64,000 nucleotides of DNA from Cristatella mucedo (GCA_009760855.2 WPIO01000014.1:1637501-1701500); one strand, 5' to 3'; counted from the first letter of the stretch, positions 32,000 through 45,190 are shown. Notes: a model not told the origin generated them from the sequence alone. Translations and numbers: made by a program.

Positions 32000-34940
32000 C
32001 TGCGAGCTGAGTACGCGCTCGTTTGGTATTCTTAGCATTGTCTCGAACCGCTCAGAACGCTCCCACACAAGCGTCACTGTGAATCTCTTTAAATTAGTGG
32101 TCATCAGGCCTGTTATAACTCTGGCGGCCCAACTTAATGCTCGTCCTTGGAATCATTGCTCAATGTGCAATAAACCTCGAGTAATAAGCGACTTTATTCC
32201 TGAGAATGGTCTCGACCAGCTCGCCTTGAATGAAACTTGGCTAAAATTGGTAAACTGCCCGACAAATAAAAACCCCGACTGGTTTGCTATTCTTTCATAC
32301 CCTAGATCAATCAAAACTGGAGGTGGAGTTTCTATTATCATGCACTTGAAATTCAACTTCAAGCCTTTTGCACTGGACTTCAAGTAGTCTTTCGAATCGA
32401 TTCTCTTGATTTCACCCGACAACAAGCTACCGATAGTGGCAGGAGTCTATCACCCGCCTGCTACCAAATCCTCCTTTATTTGCGGTTTCTTTTACCTCAT
32501 TTCGATTCTGTGTGCAAATAATCCGTTCACGTTTCGGGCAATTTCAACATTCGCTTTGATAACTTATCTGACGCTTTCAACACTGAATCGTACGCATTGA
32601 CTGACTCATTGTCTCTTGTGGCTCATGTGCATGATCCTACTCGCATCAAGGGTCACGTACTCGACCAAATTTTGTTATGCAACTGAGCTTTGTCATCACC
32701 GATTGTTACCAAAACCTGCTTATCTGACCACATGCAGATCTCGTTCAGTCTACACTGTGTGCCCTCCTTCTCCCTCCTCTAAAATCAAACGTGAATAGCG
32801 AGACCTCACGACCCTTGACATCACTACTGCTCGTGCGAGAAAATCTGCCTCTCCTCTGCTGCTTAAACCCCTTTCGATCTCTCCTTAATGGTAGATAGTG
32901 ACAACACGGCACTAGCTCACCTCTGACTGAGAGCACTGTGCGTCCTCACCCAGACGGCCTCTGGTTTACCACAGATATTAAACTGGCTAGATCTACTAAG
33001 TGAAAGCTTGAAAAACCGTGCACAAGATCAGGGCTGATTGTTCATCGATAGGCATACGGGGACCATTGTTGGTCGTACCAATGGATCCTAGCTAAGGCCA
33101 AGTCTAGCTTCCATAAAGACATTGCTGAATCACAGATGCACAATCCAAAAATGCTGATGTCGACGATAAACCATCTAACCAATTGCTCCCAGCTTACCTC
33201 CTTACCTGATGATCGCTGTGACAATCTAGCTGATTGCTTTTCCAGCTTCTTTGTCAACAAGATAGACAAGCTCAGGGAGTTCATTCATGCGATGAAAGCC
33301 CTAGAATGCTGTCCTTCGATTCCTTGCAGCTCCTTAACGTCTAAACTCAAGCAGGTCACTAGTGACCTCGTCCCGAAGTTCATATCCCAATAAAAGAAGA
33401 CAGCAAGTCCTTTGGACCCTATTCTCAATGTCCTGCTCCTACGATGCATTGATCTGCTGCTGTCATGCGTAACTAACATCATTAATATGTCTATAGCCTC
33501 AGGTCATGTCCCAGCACCTTTCAAAAAAGCTGTAGTCAGGCCACTAATTCGGAAAGCAAAACTAGACAAAGAGAACTTGAGCAACTACCGCCCAGTTTCA
33601 CTTCTACCATTGCTATCAAAGACACTGGAAGGAATCGTGGCAGACCAGCTGAACTTATGTATTGAAACTTCAAACCTTGCTAGTAAGTTCCAGTCTGGCT
33701 TTAAAGCTAATCACTCCACAGAGTCAGCATTGCTTAGGGTATACAACGACCTACTTAGGAATGCAGACATGGGTAGAGTATCTCTACTTATTTTGCTTGA
33801 TATTTCGGCAGCTTTTGATACTATCTATCACCAAGTTCTTTTGGAGCGCCCCCTTCCCACCTGGGCATCACTGGCCTTGAATTGCAATGGCTCAGGTTCT
33901 ATCTCAATGAGATACTCCAGCCTATTGATGTGAACAGATACAGATCATCAGTGGAACCTCTGAAATATGGGGTATATCTGGGATCGCTCAGTGATTGGTT
34001 CACTTATTTTCACAGTTTACACTCATCCTCTTGCCGATGTGATGTCCAAGCACAATCGAGGCTTTCACTTGCATGCGGATGACACTCAGTTGTATTTTTG
34101 TTTTGATCCCTTCCAGCTCTTGAGCTCTCGAGTCAAATTCTCCCCACTCTCTTTCTGCGTGCATTGAAGATACATCATGGATGACAGCATATTTTCTTAA
34201 ATTGAATGATGATTAAACCAACACACTAGTTATGGGCCAGAAATTGGAAATGCTAATGCTCTAAATTGGCTCTGCCAGCACATCCCCTGTTGAATCTGCA
34301 CGAAATCCAAGTGTCATGTCCCACAGTGACCTTTCGTTAAACGACCAAATCAGCTCCACAACCAAGTCTTCCAGATACATTCAATTGCTAAAATTCAGGC
34401 TTGTTTAGACAGGATACCACATCTAAGTCGGTCCATGCATTTGTGACATACCGTCTTGACTTCTGTAACTCACTGCTTGCTGGTCTACCGGTCTGCGCGA
34501 TCAGGTGCTTACAGCTGGTACCAAACTTTGCAGCTAGGATTGTCTGTCGTGAGCGGTGCAGTTGCCACATCACACCACATTCCGCCGACCTGTACTGGCT
34601 ACCAGTCAAGCAACGCATCAGCTTCAAGGTTTTGTCGCTCACGTTTAGGTCCCCTCATTCTTAAAAACACACCTATTTAGGACGGCATTTAGTGGGTCCC
34701 TGTGATTCGTCCTTGATGTGCTTATGCATGCTGACACTGTGCATGCTGCCACTAACCACATTTGCATGCTGACCCTGTGCATGTCACCCCTAACCATATT
34801 ATTCATTTCATTTGTTTTTCAAGCATGATTTTACTTACCATTCAATTGCATTTCACTTTACAGCAAATGTAAAGCGCCTAGAGAGAGATAGAGTTCTCTG
34901 AGGGCGCTATATCAAGAGAATTATTATTAATATTATTATT
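32000..34940 (+). mobile_element. CR1-like family B, longest copy B5
   Basis: It covers most of ORF2 and the 3' end. Endonuclease start: LAAQLNARPW and DFIPENGLDQLALNETWLKL (32160-32250), then GGGVSIIM. The linker gives HNPKMLMSTINHLTNC (33136) and the [42 protein letters not shown] and ILLDISAAFDTI. The catalytic YADD is degraded (HLHADDTQLYFCF). The C-terminal domain retains YRLDFCNSLLAGLPVCAIR. Many stops and shifts; the segment between the KVLSLTFRS region and the ORF end is deleted. The tail is TGTAAAGCGCCTAGAGAGAG ... ATTATTATTATT. A dead element, but the only copy here retaining both endonuclease start and tail. Confidence 0.88.
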
Positions 34941-34941
34941 A

Positions 34942-35413
34942 TTCTTTTGGTCCGGCCTACACACCAGATCTACTGCCCCGCCTTGCTAAGCATCGTACCA
35001 CTCGCTTTTCAGAATCTCGCTGTTCACCTATACCTCGTACACAACTGAGATCTTTTGGAGACTGCGCTTTTATTTCGCATGCTTCCAAAGCCTGGAACTC
35101 ACTCTCGAAATGCGTCACACCATCCTTGATTGATAAAATCTAAGAAGAAATTAAAAAACGCACCTATTTATGACAACATGTAGTGGGTCCCTTTGATTTT
35201 TCCTTTATGTGCTTATTAATGCTGACACTGCTGCCATTACCACACTTGGGTGCTGACCCTGTGCATTTCACCTTAACCATGTTATTTGTGTTGTTTATTG
35301 AGCATGCTACAACTAACTATTCGATCATGTTTCCTTTGCAGGAAAATGTAAAGTGCCTAGATAGACTGAGTTCTCTGAAGGTGCTTTATCAAGGGTATTA
35401 TTATTATTATTAT
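34942..35413 (+). mobile_element. CR1-like family B, 3' fragment B6
   Basis: Directly after the tail of B5, the C-terminal ORF region restarts (CATCGTACCACTCGCTTTTC, CCAAAGCCTGGAACTCACTC) and proceeds through the 3' UTR to GAAGGTGCTTTATCAAGGGT and ATTATTATTATT. Same orientation as B5. Confidence 0.85.
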
Positions 35414-37160
35414 ATCATGCCTCGGAGCCGATAGTTGGGTTTGCTTCGAGAAGGACTCCATTTCAAGCTCACCCACGTTAAAATGAGGGGTTGAAAATGG
35501 TTACAATAAAGCCCATCCAGCACTATAAAGGTTCTACGAGAAAAATCTCACATCAAATACCAAACTTAAGTAGAGTTCACTTTTACTCAGGTAATCCAGA
35601 AGTAAATTATTCCGGGCTTCAAATGGCTTGTCTGACTTTAGTTATTCCATGTCGTACTAACAGAAGGGCTAACCATTCATAGAGATCGGATACTCCAACG
35701 TTCTTTGATTAGCAGAAAAAGTCAGAGACAGCGCAGACATCTTCGAAATGCGATAACAATCTATAATCTGATTTTTAATCTATGGTATACAATTAACGAG
35801 CAAAATACTTGAAAATTGTGTTTGTGTAGCATAATTATATAGCCATTATTAGCATCGACGGAACGTTACCGATTCTTATGCCGTTTAAAATAACCAGGAA
35901 TCCGCTTAAAAATGGGAACAACATAAACAAGTTGTGTAGAGTTGCATTTTTTGCCAGTTACAATTGCAGCAAGATTTTGCATTGCATCCTCGATCGTTTA
36001 TAATCGGTTACACTAAGGGAAACTAAAGATTATGCGATGTTGAACCATGCCTGTAAATATCAGTTGACATTCGAATGGTCTTGCGTCATAAGTCTTTTCT
36101 TTGAGAGTTGAGCCAAGAAACTGACATTTGAGGTTAGAAACAGACTTAGTAACCCCAAGAAACTTATGCGTTGAGCTAAGATGATTATAGGGAATTTAGA
36201 TCATTCACTCTGCTATAATATATTCTAAATTTATATATAAGTATATAAATTTGCACTTCAGATAGTATGAAAATTTTCTAAGAATTATTTTGACCTGCAT
36301 GCTAATTCTAAATCATCTAAATGTGAAGCTAACATCGGCAAAAGCTAACTACCCGAAACTATCCTAGAGCTGAAATGTGTACATCAGCTTAAAAAACATA
36401 AAGGCTGCTACATCAGTTTATCTGTCACTTGTGGAGCTCACTTGTTAATCAGCAGTTAATCAGTTTCTTGATGATGAGTGAGGTTCGTTTCGGTATTAAT
36501 TTGAGGTTGAAATCCTACCCACATTTACTTCTTCAAGATCTTTGTCACTCAAAATAACGAGATGAGAAATCATGTCGTTATGTTTCGATTTGAGCTGCAA
36601 TAGCTATTTAAAGCTTACTTATTTAATAAGGTATTAGCTATAAACGATATTGTCCGCATAAAAAATTGCTATGATATATTGAATAGTATAATAGAAAAGC
36701 AATAGAATAATGTTGGTGTCTCACTAACGCGAAATCATCTCTTCGCTTTAGGCATGGAAATACTGCAATAGTCGAAAGTTGGAATTTAAGCTATTTCGTT
36801 CAGAAGCACAAGGAGGTGGAAACGCCAGTCATGATCATTCAGTGCTTACAGATCTGGCAATAGTAAGCATAGCAAGTGATAGAGTACCCAATAAAAAAGA
36901 AACAACATTTATGGCTTTCAGATCTGGCTAGAGGCGAGAGCCGAGAGGTTTGGACTTATAAGAGTGCATGTTTGCAATAATTAGCTGCCACGTTTCCACT
37001 TTGTTGCTTGGAAATATATTCAGTTCTCTCAGGACTTTATAGAAACATTTTATAATCGCTATTATGCGTCTTATAAACAACTTAATCGGTAGCGTAGCAC
37101 GTACCAGGTACTTTGCCTGCACGCCCACTTACGAGCCTGCTCTTGTTCGACGCTCTAGAG
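35414..37160. other. No gene seen; AT-rich unique-looking sequence
   Basis: ORFs are short and lack domains. No internal repeat match was noticed apart from AT-rich simple sequence at about 36220-36250. Confidence 0.45.
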
Positions 37161-37346
37161 CAGTGGATCTCAACCTACCTAATGCTGTGACTATTTAATA
37201 CAGTTCCTCATGTTGTAGCGACCCTAACCATAAAACCATTTGTGTGCGAAATATGGAAATGCGTGTTTTTTGATGGTCATAGGCAACCCCAGTGAAAGGG
37301 TCATTCTACCCCCAAATTGGTCGGGACCCACAGGTTGAGAACAGCA
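37161..37346. mobile_element. hAT-type MITE resembling SPIN/URR1-type elements
   Basis: The ends CAGTGGATCTCAACCT and AGGTTGAGAACAGC are near-perfect inverted repeats. The interior reads TAATGCTGTGACTATTTAAT, ACAGTTCCTCATGTTGTAGC, GACCCTAACCATAAAACCAT and, on the right, GATGGTCATAGGCAACCCC, AGTGAAAGGGTCATTCTACC, CCCAAATTGG, GACCCACAGG. From memory this corresponds block for block to short non-autonomous hAT-Charlie elements of vertebrates and to SPIN. The left flank CTCTAGAG fits the preferred hAT 8-bp target. The right flank (TCTATGGA) is only partly alike, so the duplication has decayed. No transposase is encoded. Confidence 0.82.
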
Positions 37347-38300
37347 TCTATGGAGCCACCATTATGCATAGATTGATTGTAGTTATCTCGACGAAAATAT
37401 AAAAATTGATTGTTAAGTGTTCGAGGTTGTAATCATCCTGTTTGTTCAAATATCTACGATCATTATCTGAGCTAGTATGAAAGATGCCCATATCCTGAAC
37501 CATGGAATAGTAAGGCTAATATAATAGGCACATTCTCGGTTGAGTTAGGTATATTCTGGGACTGACCATCTAAAGGCTAAATTTGAATAAGATGATTTTG
37601 CTTGGATTTTTGCGATCGGGAAAAAGATGCCGTTGCTCATTGACAAATTACTGAAAATACGTTCACCTTCGCGGTTAATCTAGCAACCCATTAAGTTTGA
37701 CCGCCGGAGAAAAGAAACGGTTCAATATTTAATGCATTAAATATTGAAGCATATGTTTACATGCTAAAGATTGTAATTGTATAAGCTCGTCTGGTGTATA
37801 CCACTATTAATGAGTAGCAGAAAGATATGCATTCCGTATCTTTAAAACTGAAGAAGTTAGGCACGCACTTACGTACTTAGCCTGATGAGTGTTCATTGGC
37901 AGGGAGCAGGCTATGTTTAAGTTGTGACTAAAACGTGCTTAAATCTAAATTAAAAAAATTCACTGGAAACTTCTTTCATACTTGTCTGGCTCATCGCTAG
38001 GTGTGCATTGACAGGTGGCTGCTTTATTCTAATTAAAACTCTTTAGGTTCCTTTTTAGAATTTGAAAGCCTCAAGTTTGATGAACAAATACCTGGATCAT
38101 GTCAGGCTGGAAGGCAAAGCGTTGTATCATGATTAGATATAAGTATTAAATGTCTCAAGAAGCCTGAGTACACTAGGTTATCACAAACAATAGCATCAGC
38201 ATTTTTTCTTGACAGATAATGATTGCGGTGCAATTTTATCTTGTGGGCATTAGCAATTCGTCATTTCCCACAACCATAGAAAAACTGTATTCCAACATGT
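37347..38300. other. No gene seen
   Basis: AT-rich sequence without recognisable ORFs or repeats. Confidence 0.45.
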
Positions 38301-38405
38301 TAATAATAGTAATAATAATAATGAACTTGATAAAGCGCCCTCAGAAAACTCAATCTATTTCTTGGCGCTTTAAATTAAAGTGTAATGCATTCAAAGATTC
38401 AGGGT
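38301..38405 (-). mobile_element. Family B 3' end only (minus)
   Basis: AATAATAATAATGAACTTGA, TAAAGCGCCCTCAGAAAACT, CAATCTATTTCTTGGCGCTT is the complement of the LINE B terminus with its triplet tail. Confidence 0.85.
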
Positions 38406-40469
38406 AAATGGGTTTAAGTAATATTATCTCTTCCAAAAAAGTGAACCACGCTACGGTTTTCCGCAATAAAAAACTGATTTACATAATCTCATCTACCCTG
38501 GTTGTGCATTATTTTCTTCTTTTACTAAGCACAGTCACTTGTAAATTAAGATTATAAAGATGCTCATTTTTGGTTTTGCGAATCAATCATAATGCGTTTT
38601 CAAGAAATCTACACTAAACTGTATTTGCATTCATCGCTTGTCATTTAACCTGTAGTGCTAACTTGGGATATCATTACTGGATTAGCTAGCAACAAGATAA
38701 TGAAAGTAGTTTGGAGCTTTGGCTACCACACCTGCCAGATAGTACGAGTTAGGTTGTGTATTCTGCTGACGGTAGAACCGTGCAAGCTTCAGCAAGTGAT
38801 TGCATGTGTCCCCGTGATCTTCCATGTTAGCTTGATGGCATCAGCAGTTGATTCTTCACCAAAATTTGCGTCTTAGTGACTTGAGCATTTCCTATGTTGC
38901 AGAGTGAACGCAATCTTTCATAGTCTTCTGCTGCTCTGATTGAACTTGTTACATTCGAAAATTTCAGGCAGGTAATCTTGGAATGGCAAATTGCGCAAAT
39001 CTGTGTGAAATGCCTATTCAGGTCATGTAAGTATCTTAACTTTAGGAGTCAGGAATATTTCAGCTCGCGTAATAACTCTCAAGGGCCCGCTATTTAGCCA
39101 ACATAATAGACCAACATAAAGCAGTTCGCCAAAGTAACTACATGTCTCTGGCTTCGCAAATACGATGCCCTGATATCTTCAAGATTCATCTCGAGTCTTT
39201 AATTCATAGCATTAGCAACCAGATGGCATCTTAAAATGGCTGATTTCAGAAAATGCAGAGGGATTGAGAGGCTTTTTGATTTGCTACTGCTAGAGTAAAT
39301 GTTTGTCTCGAGCAAGTAGTAATTATGAAATCTACTTTATATTCTCTATTCTAATGTAGTATTCACTCGCATTGCCTCTTAAGAGAACCTAATCCCTACC
39401 AAGATTCTTTAAAACTGGCTGCTCGAGAATCAATACCTTATGTCATGCACGCTATCAAACATCCAACTGCAAGTAAGTATCACGATATAGAAGGTCAGCA
39501 TGCCGAAGTTAACATGAAGGCACGAATGGCCGCCGGTTAGTACAACCTGCGGGCGTGTACAATTCACTGAATAACGCACAGGTACACAGGCAAAGCAAAC
39601 AGAAACAAAAAAGACAAGTTAATGGCGGATGGGAGTGGGGTGCACAGGAAAAGCTGCCCGCTACAGTTGCCTTCTCAGCTAAGGCTTAAAGGATGCGAGG
39701 TCATTGCAGGTATTGCCCTTTCCAAAAAGGGATTTCCGCACTTTGGTGCACACGAGGTTAAGGCTCAATCGCCAAAGGACTTACGATAGTGCAACGGCGT
39801 TTGAAATGACCAGACGCAGAGGAGCGGTAAGCGAGCCAGCTCTCTGGAGGAGCTAGCAAGTCAGATAGGTCGGTTAGTCATGCTAGCGGGTTAGGTGACC
39901 CGTTGGCACTGAGACTGATGATCAGACTGAGGATCAGACTGATTCAGACTGAGGATCTTCGAACTGGATTCAGGTCATTTTCATGTGGACACATTGCCGT
40001 TCGGTTTTATAGTTGCTCTTATAAAGTAAAACTCCTCTAGAGGGATACCGAGTGCTGCGTACGTGACCTAGCTATCAGGAATTTCATTGGGTGGTCGAAG
40101 CAGCTGCTTTTTGACTCATCCCGAACCTTCTCCGCTGCTGGCGAGGGAACGGACTTGGCACATGGCGCATGACTCTGATGAACGCAGGAAAATTCCAGGC
40201 CCCACTTCGAAGTGAGCAGAAACTATCAGAGTCATGTTGTTTCATTCCTGACCCAGCAATAAATGCTCGAACAGGCACCTCGTTTTTGATGCGATTGCAC
40301 TGTGTCCTACCCAGGGGCTTTCAATCGGTCTATACTCACGCAGTGTAAACATCGAGAAATGTCGCAATAACATGACGATCTTCTCTTTTTTCTGTCCTAC
40401 TGGAACGTGTCTCTCGAGCGATCTGTCTCTGAAGCTGGGATAAAACGAGGCATAGATAAATAAATATGT
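38406..40469. other. Mostly empty; possible diverged CR1 remnant at 39.6-39.9 kb
   Basis: No gene is recognised. On the minus strand at about 39690-39790 the reading with CTKVRKSLFGKGNT has a position and shape similar to the APKAWNSLP region near the end of CR1 ORFs, but the match is weak. Confidence 0.25.
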
Positions 40470-40640
40470 GACATATTTGCATATGTATCTCTGTATCTCT
40501 GCAAAGCCATACAAACTATGTGTTTTTTACGCAGGAGAGTTTTCTGTAGCACACTCAAAGCCAATGCGGCTTTCATTACGTATTCGGAAGCCAAAAGACT
40601 TCATCTTGCCCAACAAATAGAAAGTAAGAAACGTTGCTGA
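40470..40640 (-). mobile_element. CR1-like family A, 3' fragment A5 (minus)
   Basis: GTATCTCTGTATCTCTGCAA, GCAGGAGAGTTTTCTGTAGC, ACACTCAAAGCCAATGCGGC is the complement of the A1 terminus (8780-8915). Confidence 0.8.
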
Positions 40641-40669
40641 GTCTAGAGAGCAGTTAAGGCAGTGATTAA

Positions 40670-40785
40670 AACGGAAGTGTATAGCACTCGAAGATAACTT
40701 AATCTATTTCCAGGTACTTTACTTATGCCAGAGGACTCAAGCACACGACCAAGGCTGTTGAGTGCGAGCTCACGATTAAAAACTA
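40670..40785 (-). mobile_element. SINE-1, truncated copy
   Basis: TATAGCACTCGAAGATAACT, TAATCTATTTCCAGGTACTT, TGCCAGAGGACTCAAGCACA corresponds to the LINE-like tail and B-box region of SINE-1 at 20575-20650. The rest of the head is missing. Confidence 0.6.
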
Positions 40786-40795
40786 AAAAATAGTA

Positions 40796-40963
40796 GCTGA
40801 TTTAACAGCCTCTTTTATATAGAGGCAGAACAGCTTTCACGGCTATCGCCATCGCTCGCAATTGACAATAGAGAATCGTCCACTGCAGGATTCGAGCCCA
40901 AGACCTCGGTCGTGATGAGCGAGCACTTTCCCTCGTGGGCCATCGGGGTCGCCTAGGTTTTCT
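40796..40963 (-). mobile_element. SINE-2 copy (minus)
   Basis: GCTGATTTAACAGCCTCTTT, TATATAGAGGCAGAACAGCT, TTCACGGCTATCGCC, then ATTCGAGCCCAAGACCTCGG and CCCTCGTGGGCCATCGGGG: tRNA-like B and A boxes on the minus strand in the same order as the 52.2 kb copy. It lies immediately beside SINE-1. Confidence 0.8.
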
Positions 40964-41350
40964 TAGCCAAAGAGCATTTCTAATGGAGCTAAATTGAGCG
41001 TCTCCTTATTTCAGATCTATAATTGTCACCACGCCCGAGGGCAGACGAGGTGCAGTTGAGATCAGGTACTGTTTGATAGTGGCAGAAAAAACCCCAGGAA
41101 GCGAAATTTTCCAGCTGAAAAACGTCGTGGTCCTACCGAGTGGCTTCGTGGCTATCAGCGAGAGCCTACGATTGTGTAAAACAGGAGCTCAAGAGATTGC
41201 CTAGCAACGATGCACGATCCAGAGCCAGCCAAGAGATTGCCTAGCAACGATGCACGAGCCAGAGCCTAAAGAAACAAATTATGTTGCAACCTGAGAGAAC
41301 TGACGAAATCTATACGCAGTCTTTAATAAATGCTGTTGTCGAGGCAGCAG
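40964..41350. other. No gene seen; 40-bp tandem duplication
   Basis: AAGAGATTGCCTAGCAACGA is repeated at 41191 and 41231 as part of a 40-bp unit (second unit one base different after GCACGA). Confidence 0.85.
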
Positions 41351-42983
41351 GTAATAATAATATTAATAATAATTCACTTGATAAAGCGCCCTCAGAGAAC
41401 TTAATCTCTTTCTAGACGCTTTACATTTGCTGTAAAGTGAAATGCAATTGAATGGTAAGTAAAATCATGCTTGAAAAACAAACAAAATGAATAATATGGT
41501 TAGGGGTGACATGCACAGGGTCAGCATGCAAATGTGGTTAGTGGCAGCATGCACAGTGTCAGCACGCATAAGCACATCAACGACGAATCACAGGGACCCA
41601 CTAAATGCTGTCCTAAATAGGTGTGTTTTTAGGTTCCTTTCAAATGTGGTCAGGTCAGGAGATGTTCTGACGCAGGTCGGGAGGGAGTTCCAGGCTTTGG
41701 GAGCATATGAACTAAATGCACGGTCTCCAAAGGATTTAAGGTTTGTATGAGGTATTTGTAGACTGTTGGATTCCGAAAAGCGAGTGGTACGATGCTTGGC
41801 TTGATGGGGTAGTATATCTGACAGATAGGCTGGAGCCATAGAATGAAGGGACCTAAAAGTGAGCGACAAAACCTTGAAGTCAATCCGTTGCTTGACTGGT
41901 AGCCAGTGCAGGTCGGCGAGAAGTGGAGTAATGTGGCAACCACGACGCTCACGGCAGACAAGTCTTGCTGCCGAGTTTTGCACCAGCTGCAATCGCCTGA
42001 TCGCACATGCTGGTAGGCCAGTAAGCAGTGAGTTGCAGAAGTCGAGACGGGATGTCACGAATGCATGGACCAACTTAGATGTGGTATCTTTATCTAAACA
42101 AGCCCGAATTTTAGCAATGTTACGAAGCTGAAAATAGGTGGATTTGACTGTGGAGCTGATATGGTCGTCTAACGAGAGGTCGCTTTGGAACATGACACCT
42201 AGATTTCGAGCTGATTCAACTGAGATATGCTGGCAGAGCCAATTTTGAGAGTCAGCCTTTCCAATCTCTGGATCACACTGGGTTTGCCCATAACTAGTAA
42301 GTTAGTTTTGTCATCGTTAAGTTTTAGAAAATTTGCTGCCATCCATGTGCGGATGACATCAATGCATGCAGCAAGTGAGTTTAGAGAGTTTGAGGTGCTC
42401 GAAGGCTGGGAGGGATCAAAGCAAAGGTACAACTGAGTGTCATCCGCATAGAAGTGAAAGCCTAGATTGTGCTTGGCAATCACATCAGCAAGAGGCAGAG
42501 TATAAACCGTGAAAAGAACCGGACCTAGCACTGAGCCCTGAGGTACTCCATATTTCAGAGGTACTTCAGATGATCTTTGTCCATTCACGTCAATACTCTG
42601 GAGTCTCCCACTGAGATAGGACCTGAACCACTGCAGAGCAGTGCCAGTGATGCCCAGGCGAGATGAGAGGTGCTCTAGAAGAACTTTGTGATCGATGGTA
42701 TCAAAAGCTGCCGAAAGATCAAGCAAAACAAGCAGAGACACTCTACCCATGTCTGCATTCCTAAGTAGGTCGTTGTATACCCGAAGCAATGCTGACTCTG
42801 TGGAGTGATTAGCTCTAAAGCCAGACTGGAACTTACTAGCAAGGTGTAAGGTTTCGATATACGAGTTCAGCTGGTCCGCCACGACCCGTTCGAGTGTCTT
42901 TGATAGGAATGGTAGAAGGGAAACTGGGCGGTAGTTGCTAAAGTTCTCTTGGTCAAGTGTAGCTTTCTTGAGAAGTGGCCTGG
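41351..42983 (-). mobile_element. CR1-like family B, copy B7 (minus)
   Basis: Very similar to B1 base by base over the shared region, and likely young. The minus-strand ORF 42882-42199 carries the RT from MADQLNSYIETLHLASKFQS through [26 protein letters not shown] and FYADDTQLY. The ORF 42193-41588 carries NIAKIRACLDKDTTSKLVHA, SRLDFCNSLLTGLPACAIRR and APKAWNSLPTCVRTSPDL to the ORF end at 41588. A one-base deletion near 42220 relative to B1 separates the two. It is 5'-truncated at about 42983, inside the motif before [10 protein letters not shown]. The tail is AATAATTCACTTGATAAAGC with AATAATAAT. Confidence 0.93.
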
Positions 42984-42999
42984 TAGTTTGGTTAGCGGC

Positions 43000-43450
43000 A
43001 GCATTGACAATTGTACATCCGGTGAATTCTCCAACTAAAAGAATGAATCGTTGATGTAATTTACACGTAGGAGAATGCTATGCGAACTCTTCATTTTCAG
43101 ACACTCACCATCACATCAAAAAAGAATAATCTATAGACAGAGCAAATACTTTTAGGGACATGCGAGTCGTCAGCTTCTTTGAAATGTCATCAAATTAGTA
43201 AATTTGAAATGTCAGCTAGCTGTTAGTTCAAGGCTTTGGGAGCAAATAAATTAAAGACACCGTATCCAGATAATTTGATGCTTGTTAGATGCACATTCAA
43301 TCATCCTGAGTCGGAGAAGATAGCGACCTGATTAGATAGTATGCCAAATTGCCAGGTCAGAACGAGACAACAAGAATTAAGGGTCCTAAAATGCATTGGT
43401 GAAACCTGTAGATCAGTGAGTTGCCTGATCGGGAGCTTGAGCAAATGGAT
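43000..43450 (-). mobile_element. Diverged family B-like 3' fragment (minus)
   Basis: Weak but collinear similarity to B7: GCTTTGGGAGCAAATAAATT (against GCTTTGGGAGCATATGAACT), CCTGAGTCGGAGAAG, TTAAGGGTCCTAAAATG and GTAGATCAGTGAGTTGCCTG. It is an old copy. Confidence 0.6.
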
Positions 43451-45005
43451 AAAATTCGGTGCTTGCACGTGCGACTTTCACAGAAAAGAGCCATGCTGCT
43501 GACTTTACACAAACTTTAGGCATCCTACCAGGCATGCAAGAAAATCTTCGAGCCTTTGAGTCTGGGTTTGGCCGACGAGTATTCGAGCCGATAGTGTGCA
43601 CGGACTGCGCCAAGGAGAGCTCTGCCAGTGTACGCAGGGTTACTTAATGGAGCCAACATTACGTGACCGCACCGCATCCCAGCTACCCTTAAGAGGATTG
43701 GAGACATTTAAAATGTCCAGCAGCACAATCTCGATAGGAGAGAAAGAGCTTGTCCGAGATTACCGCACTCACACGATTCTCGATCTACTCCTAGCAGACT
43801 TAATACATGTCCTACACACAGTGATTGATCTCGATTAAGCATGTTGCTTTACTTAGCCAATGCCATGTTTTAAATCTATATTGGTGAAACCAATGGACAA
43901 TGTGCAGCTTTAGCTCTTTAGGTAGCTGTTTAGGTGTTTATCGGGCTAGCGTAGATATGCTCCGAGGGTTTCTCTAGGCGACGCCCATAGAAAATAAGAG
44001 CAGAGCTATCTACGGCAAGCTGAATCCGAAGCCTGTGCCGCTTCAACTAAGCAGTCCAATAAATATTAAAAAATATATAAATATTAGATGGCAATGAAAC
44101 GCTATGGACCTTCGACATGGATACAGAGATGTGGAACGTAGCAATCGTGAGCTAACAGTAAGCTGCTCATTGATCATTAAATGCTGTTGTCACACTGTGT
44201 CACACTGTAAGCACTTGCCTGAGCTTCTTAAATTCTGACACTGTGCTCTCAGTCGCATCGACCGTTCAGTGAAATTCGGAAACGAAACGCCGAGTCAGTT
44301 AATCTCTGAATGCATGACGTTTCCAATTAATCGAATTTCTTTCGCGATCCTAGCAAAAATTATGCAATGTTTTCAAGGGTTCGAAATGGGGCACTAGATG
44401 GCAGCGTCTGGAATTATACTGACCTGGCCTCCTTCAGTTTATTCTATAACATCGTGTAGTGTCTATAAAGGTAGCAACTTCGAAATAAATTCTTTGCATA
44501 AATTCATACGCATTGAGGAAACAGAGTTCTTCGGATTATAAGCATGCATTCCGATGCTGAATAATGCGCAAGTTTAAGAACTTTTACGCTCATATATAGT
44601 AAGTGTCAAATGTGATAATTTTTCAGAGTCTCTTGCTAATTACATGAATTTTTAAATAAGCCTTACATTTTCCTGCAAGTACATTTACATACAACTTCTA
44701 GTAGTTGGTATGTATTTTGCAGTTATGCGATAATGCCGATAGTTCATCTTAGCTAACATTGATTAAACGGTGTCAATGGCTTGCAGAAACAAGCTCAAAG
44801 CTGAGATGAGGACAGTGCGGTAAGTAAAAGAAATAAGGACAGAACGGTGCATTTTGATAGTAGAGCTTATTTGTGCGATTGCCAATGTCTCAGTACAGGA
44901 TGGAAGTGGAATACTTTTGACACAACAATAACAAACTGTGACCGACCGGCGGCAATCGGTTCATAGCACCGTATCGCACTCCGTTAGGGTAAAGTTTTGG
45001 GTGGG
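43451..45005. other. No gene recognised
   Basis: Short ORFs up to 80 codons without domains. Contains the CTCF-like site at 44391. Confidence 0.4.
44391..44404 (+). promoter_or_regulatory. CTCF-like motif
   Basis: GCACTAGATGGCAG, followed by CG, matches the core of the bilaterian CTCF consensus (CCA-S-Y-AG-R-KGGC). Binding is inferred from the motif only. Confidence 0.4.
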
Positions 45006-45009
45006 CTGG

Positions 45010-45190
<181 letters not shown>

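Noticed and set aside
37870-37910. Hammerhead ribozyme (CTGATGAG near 37879)
   Set aside because: The GAAA core partner and flanking helices were not found.
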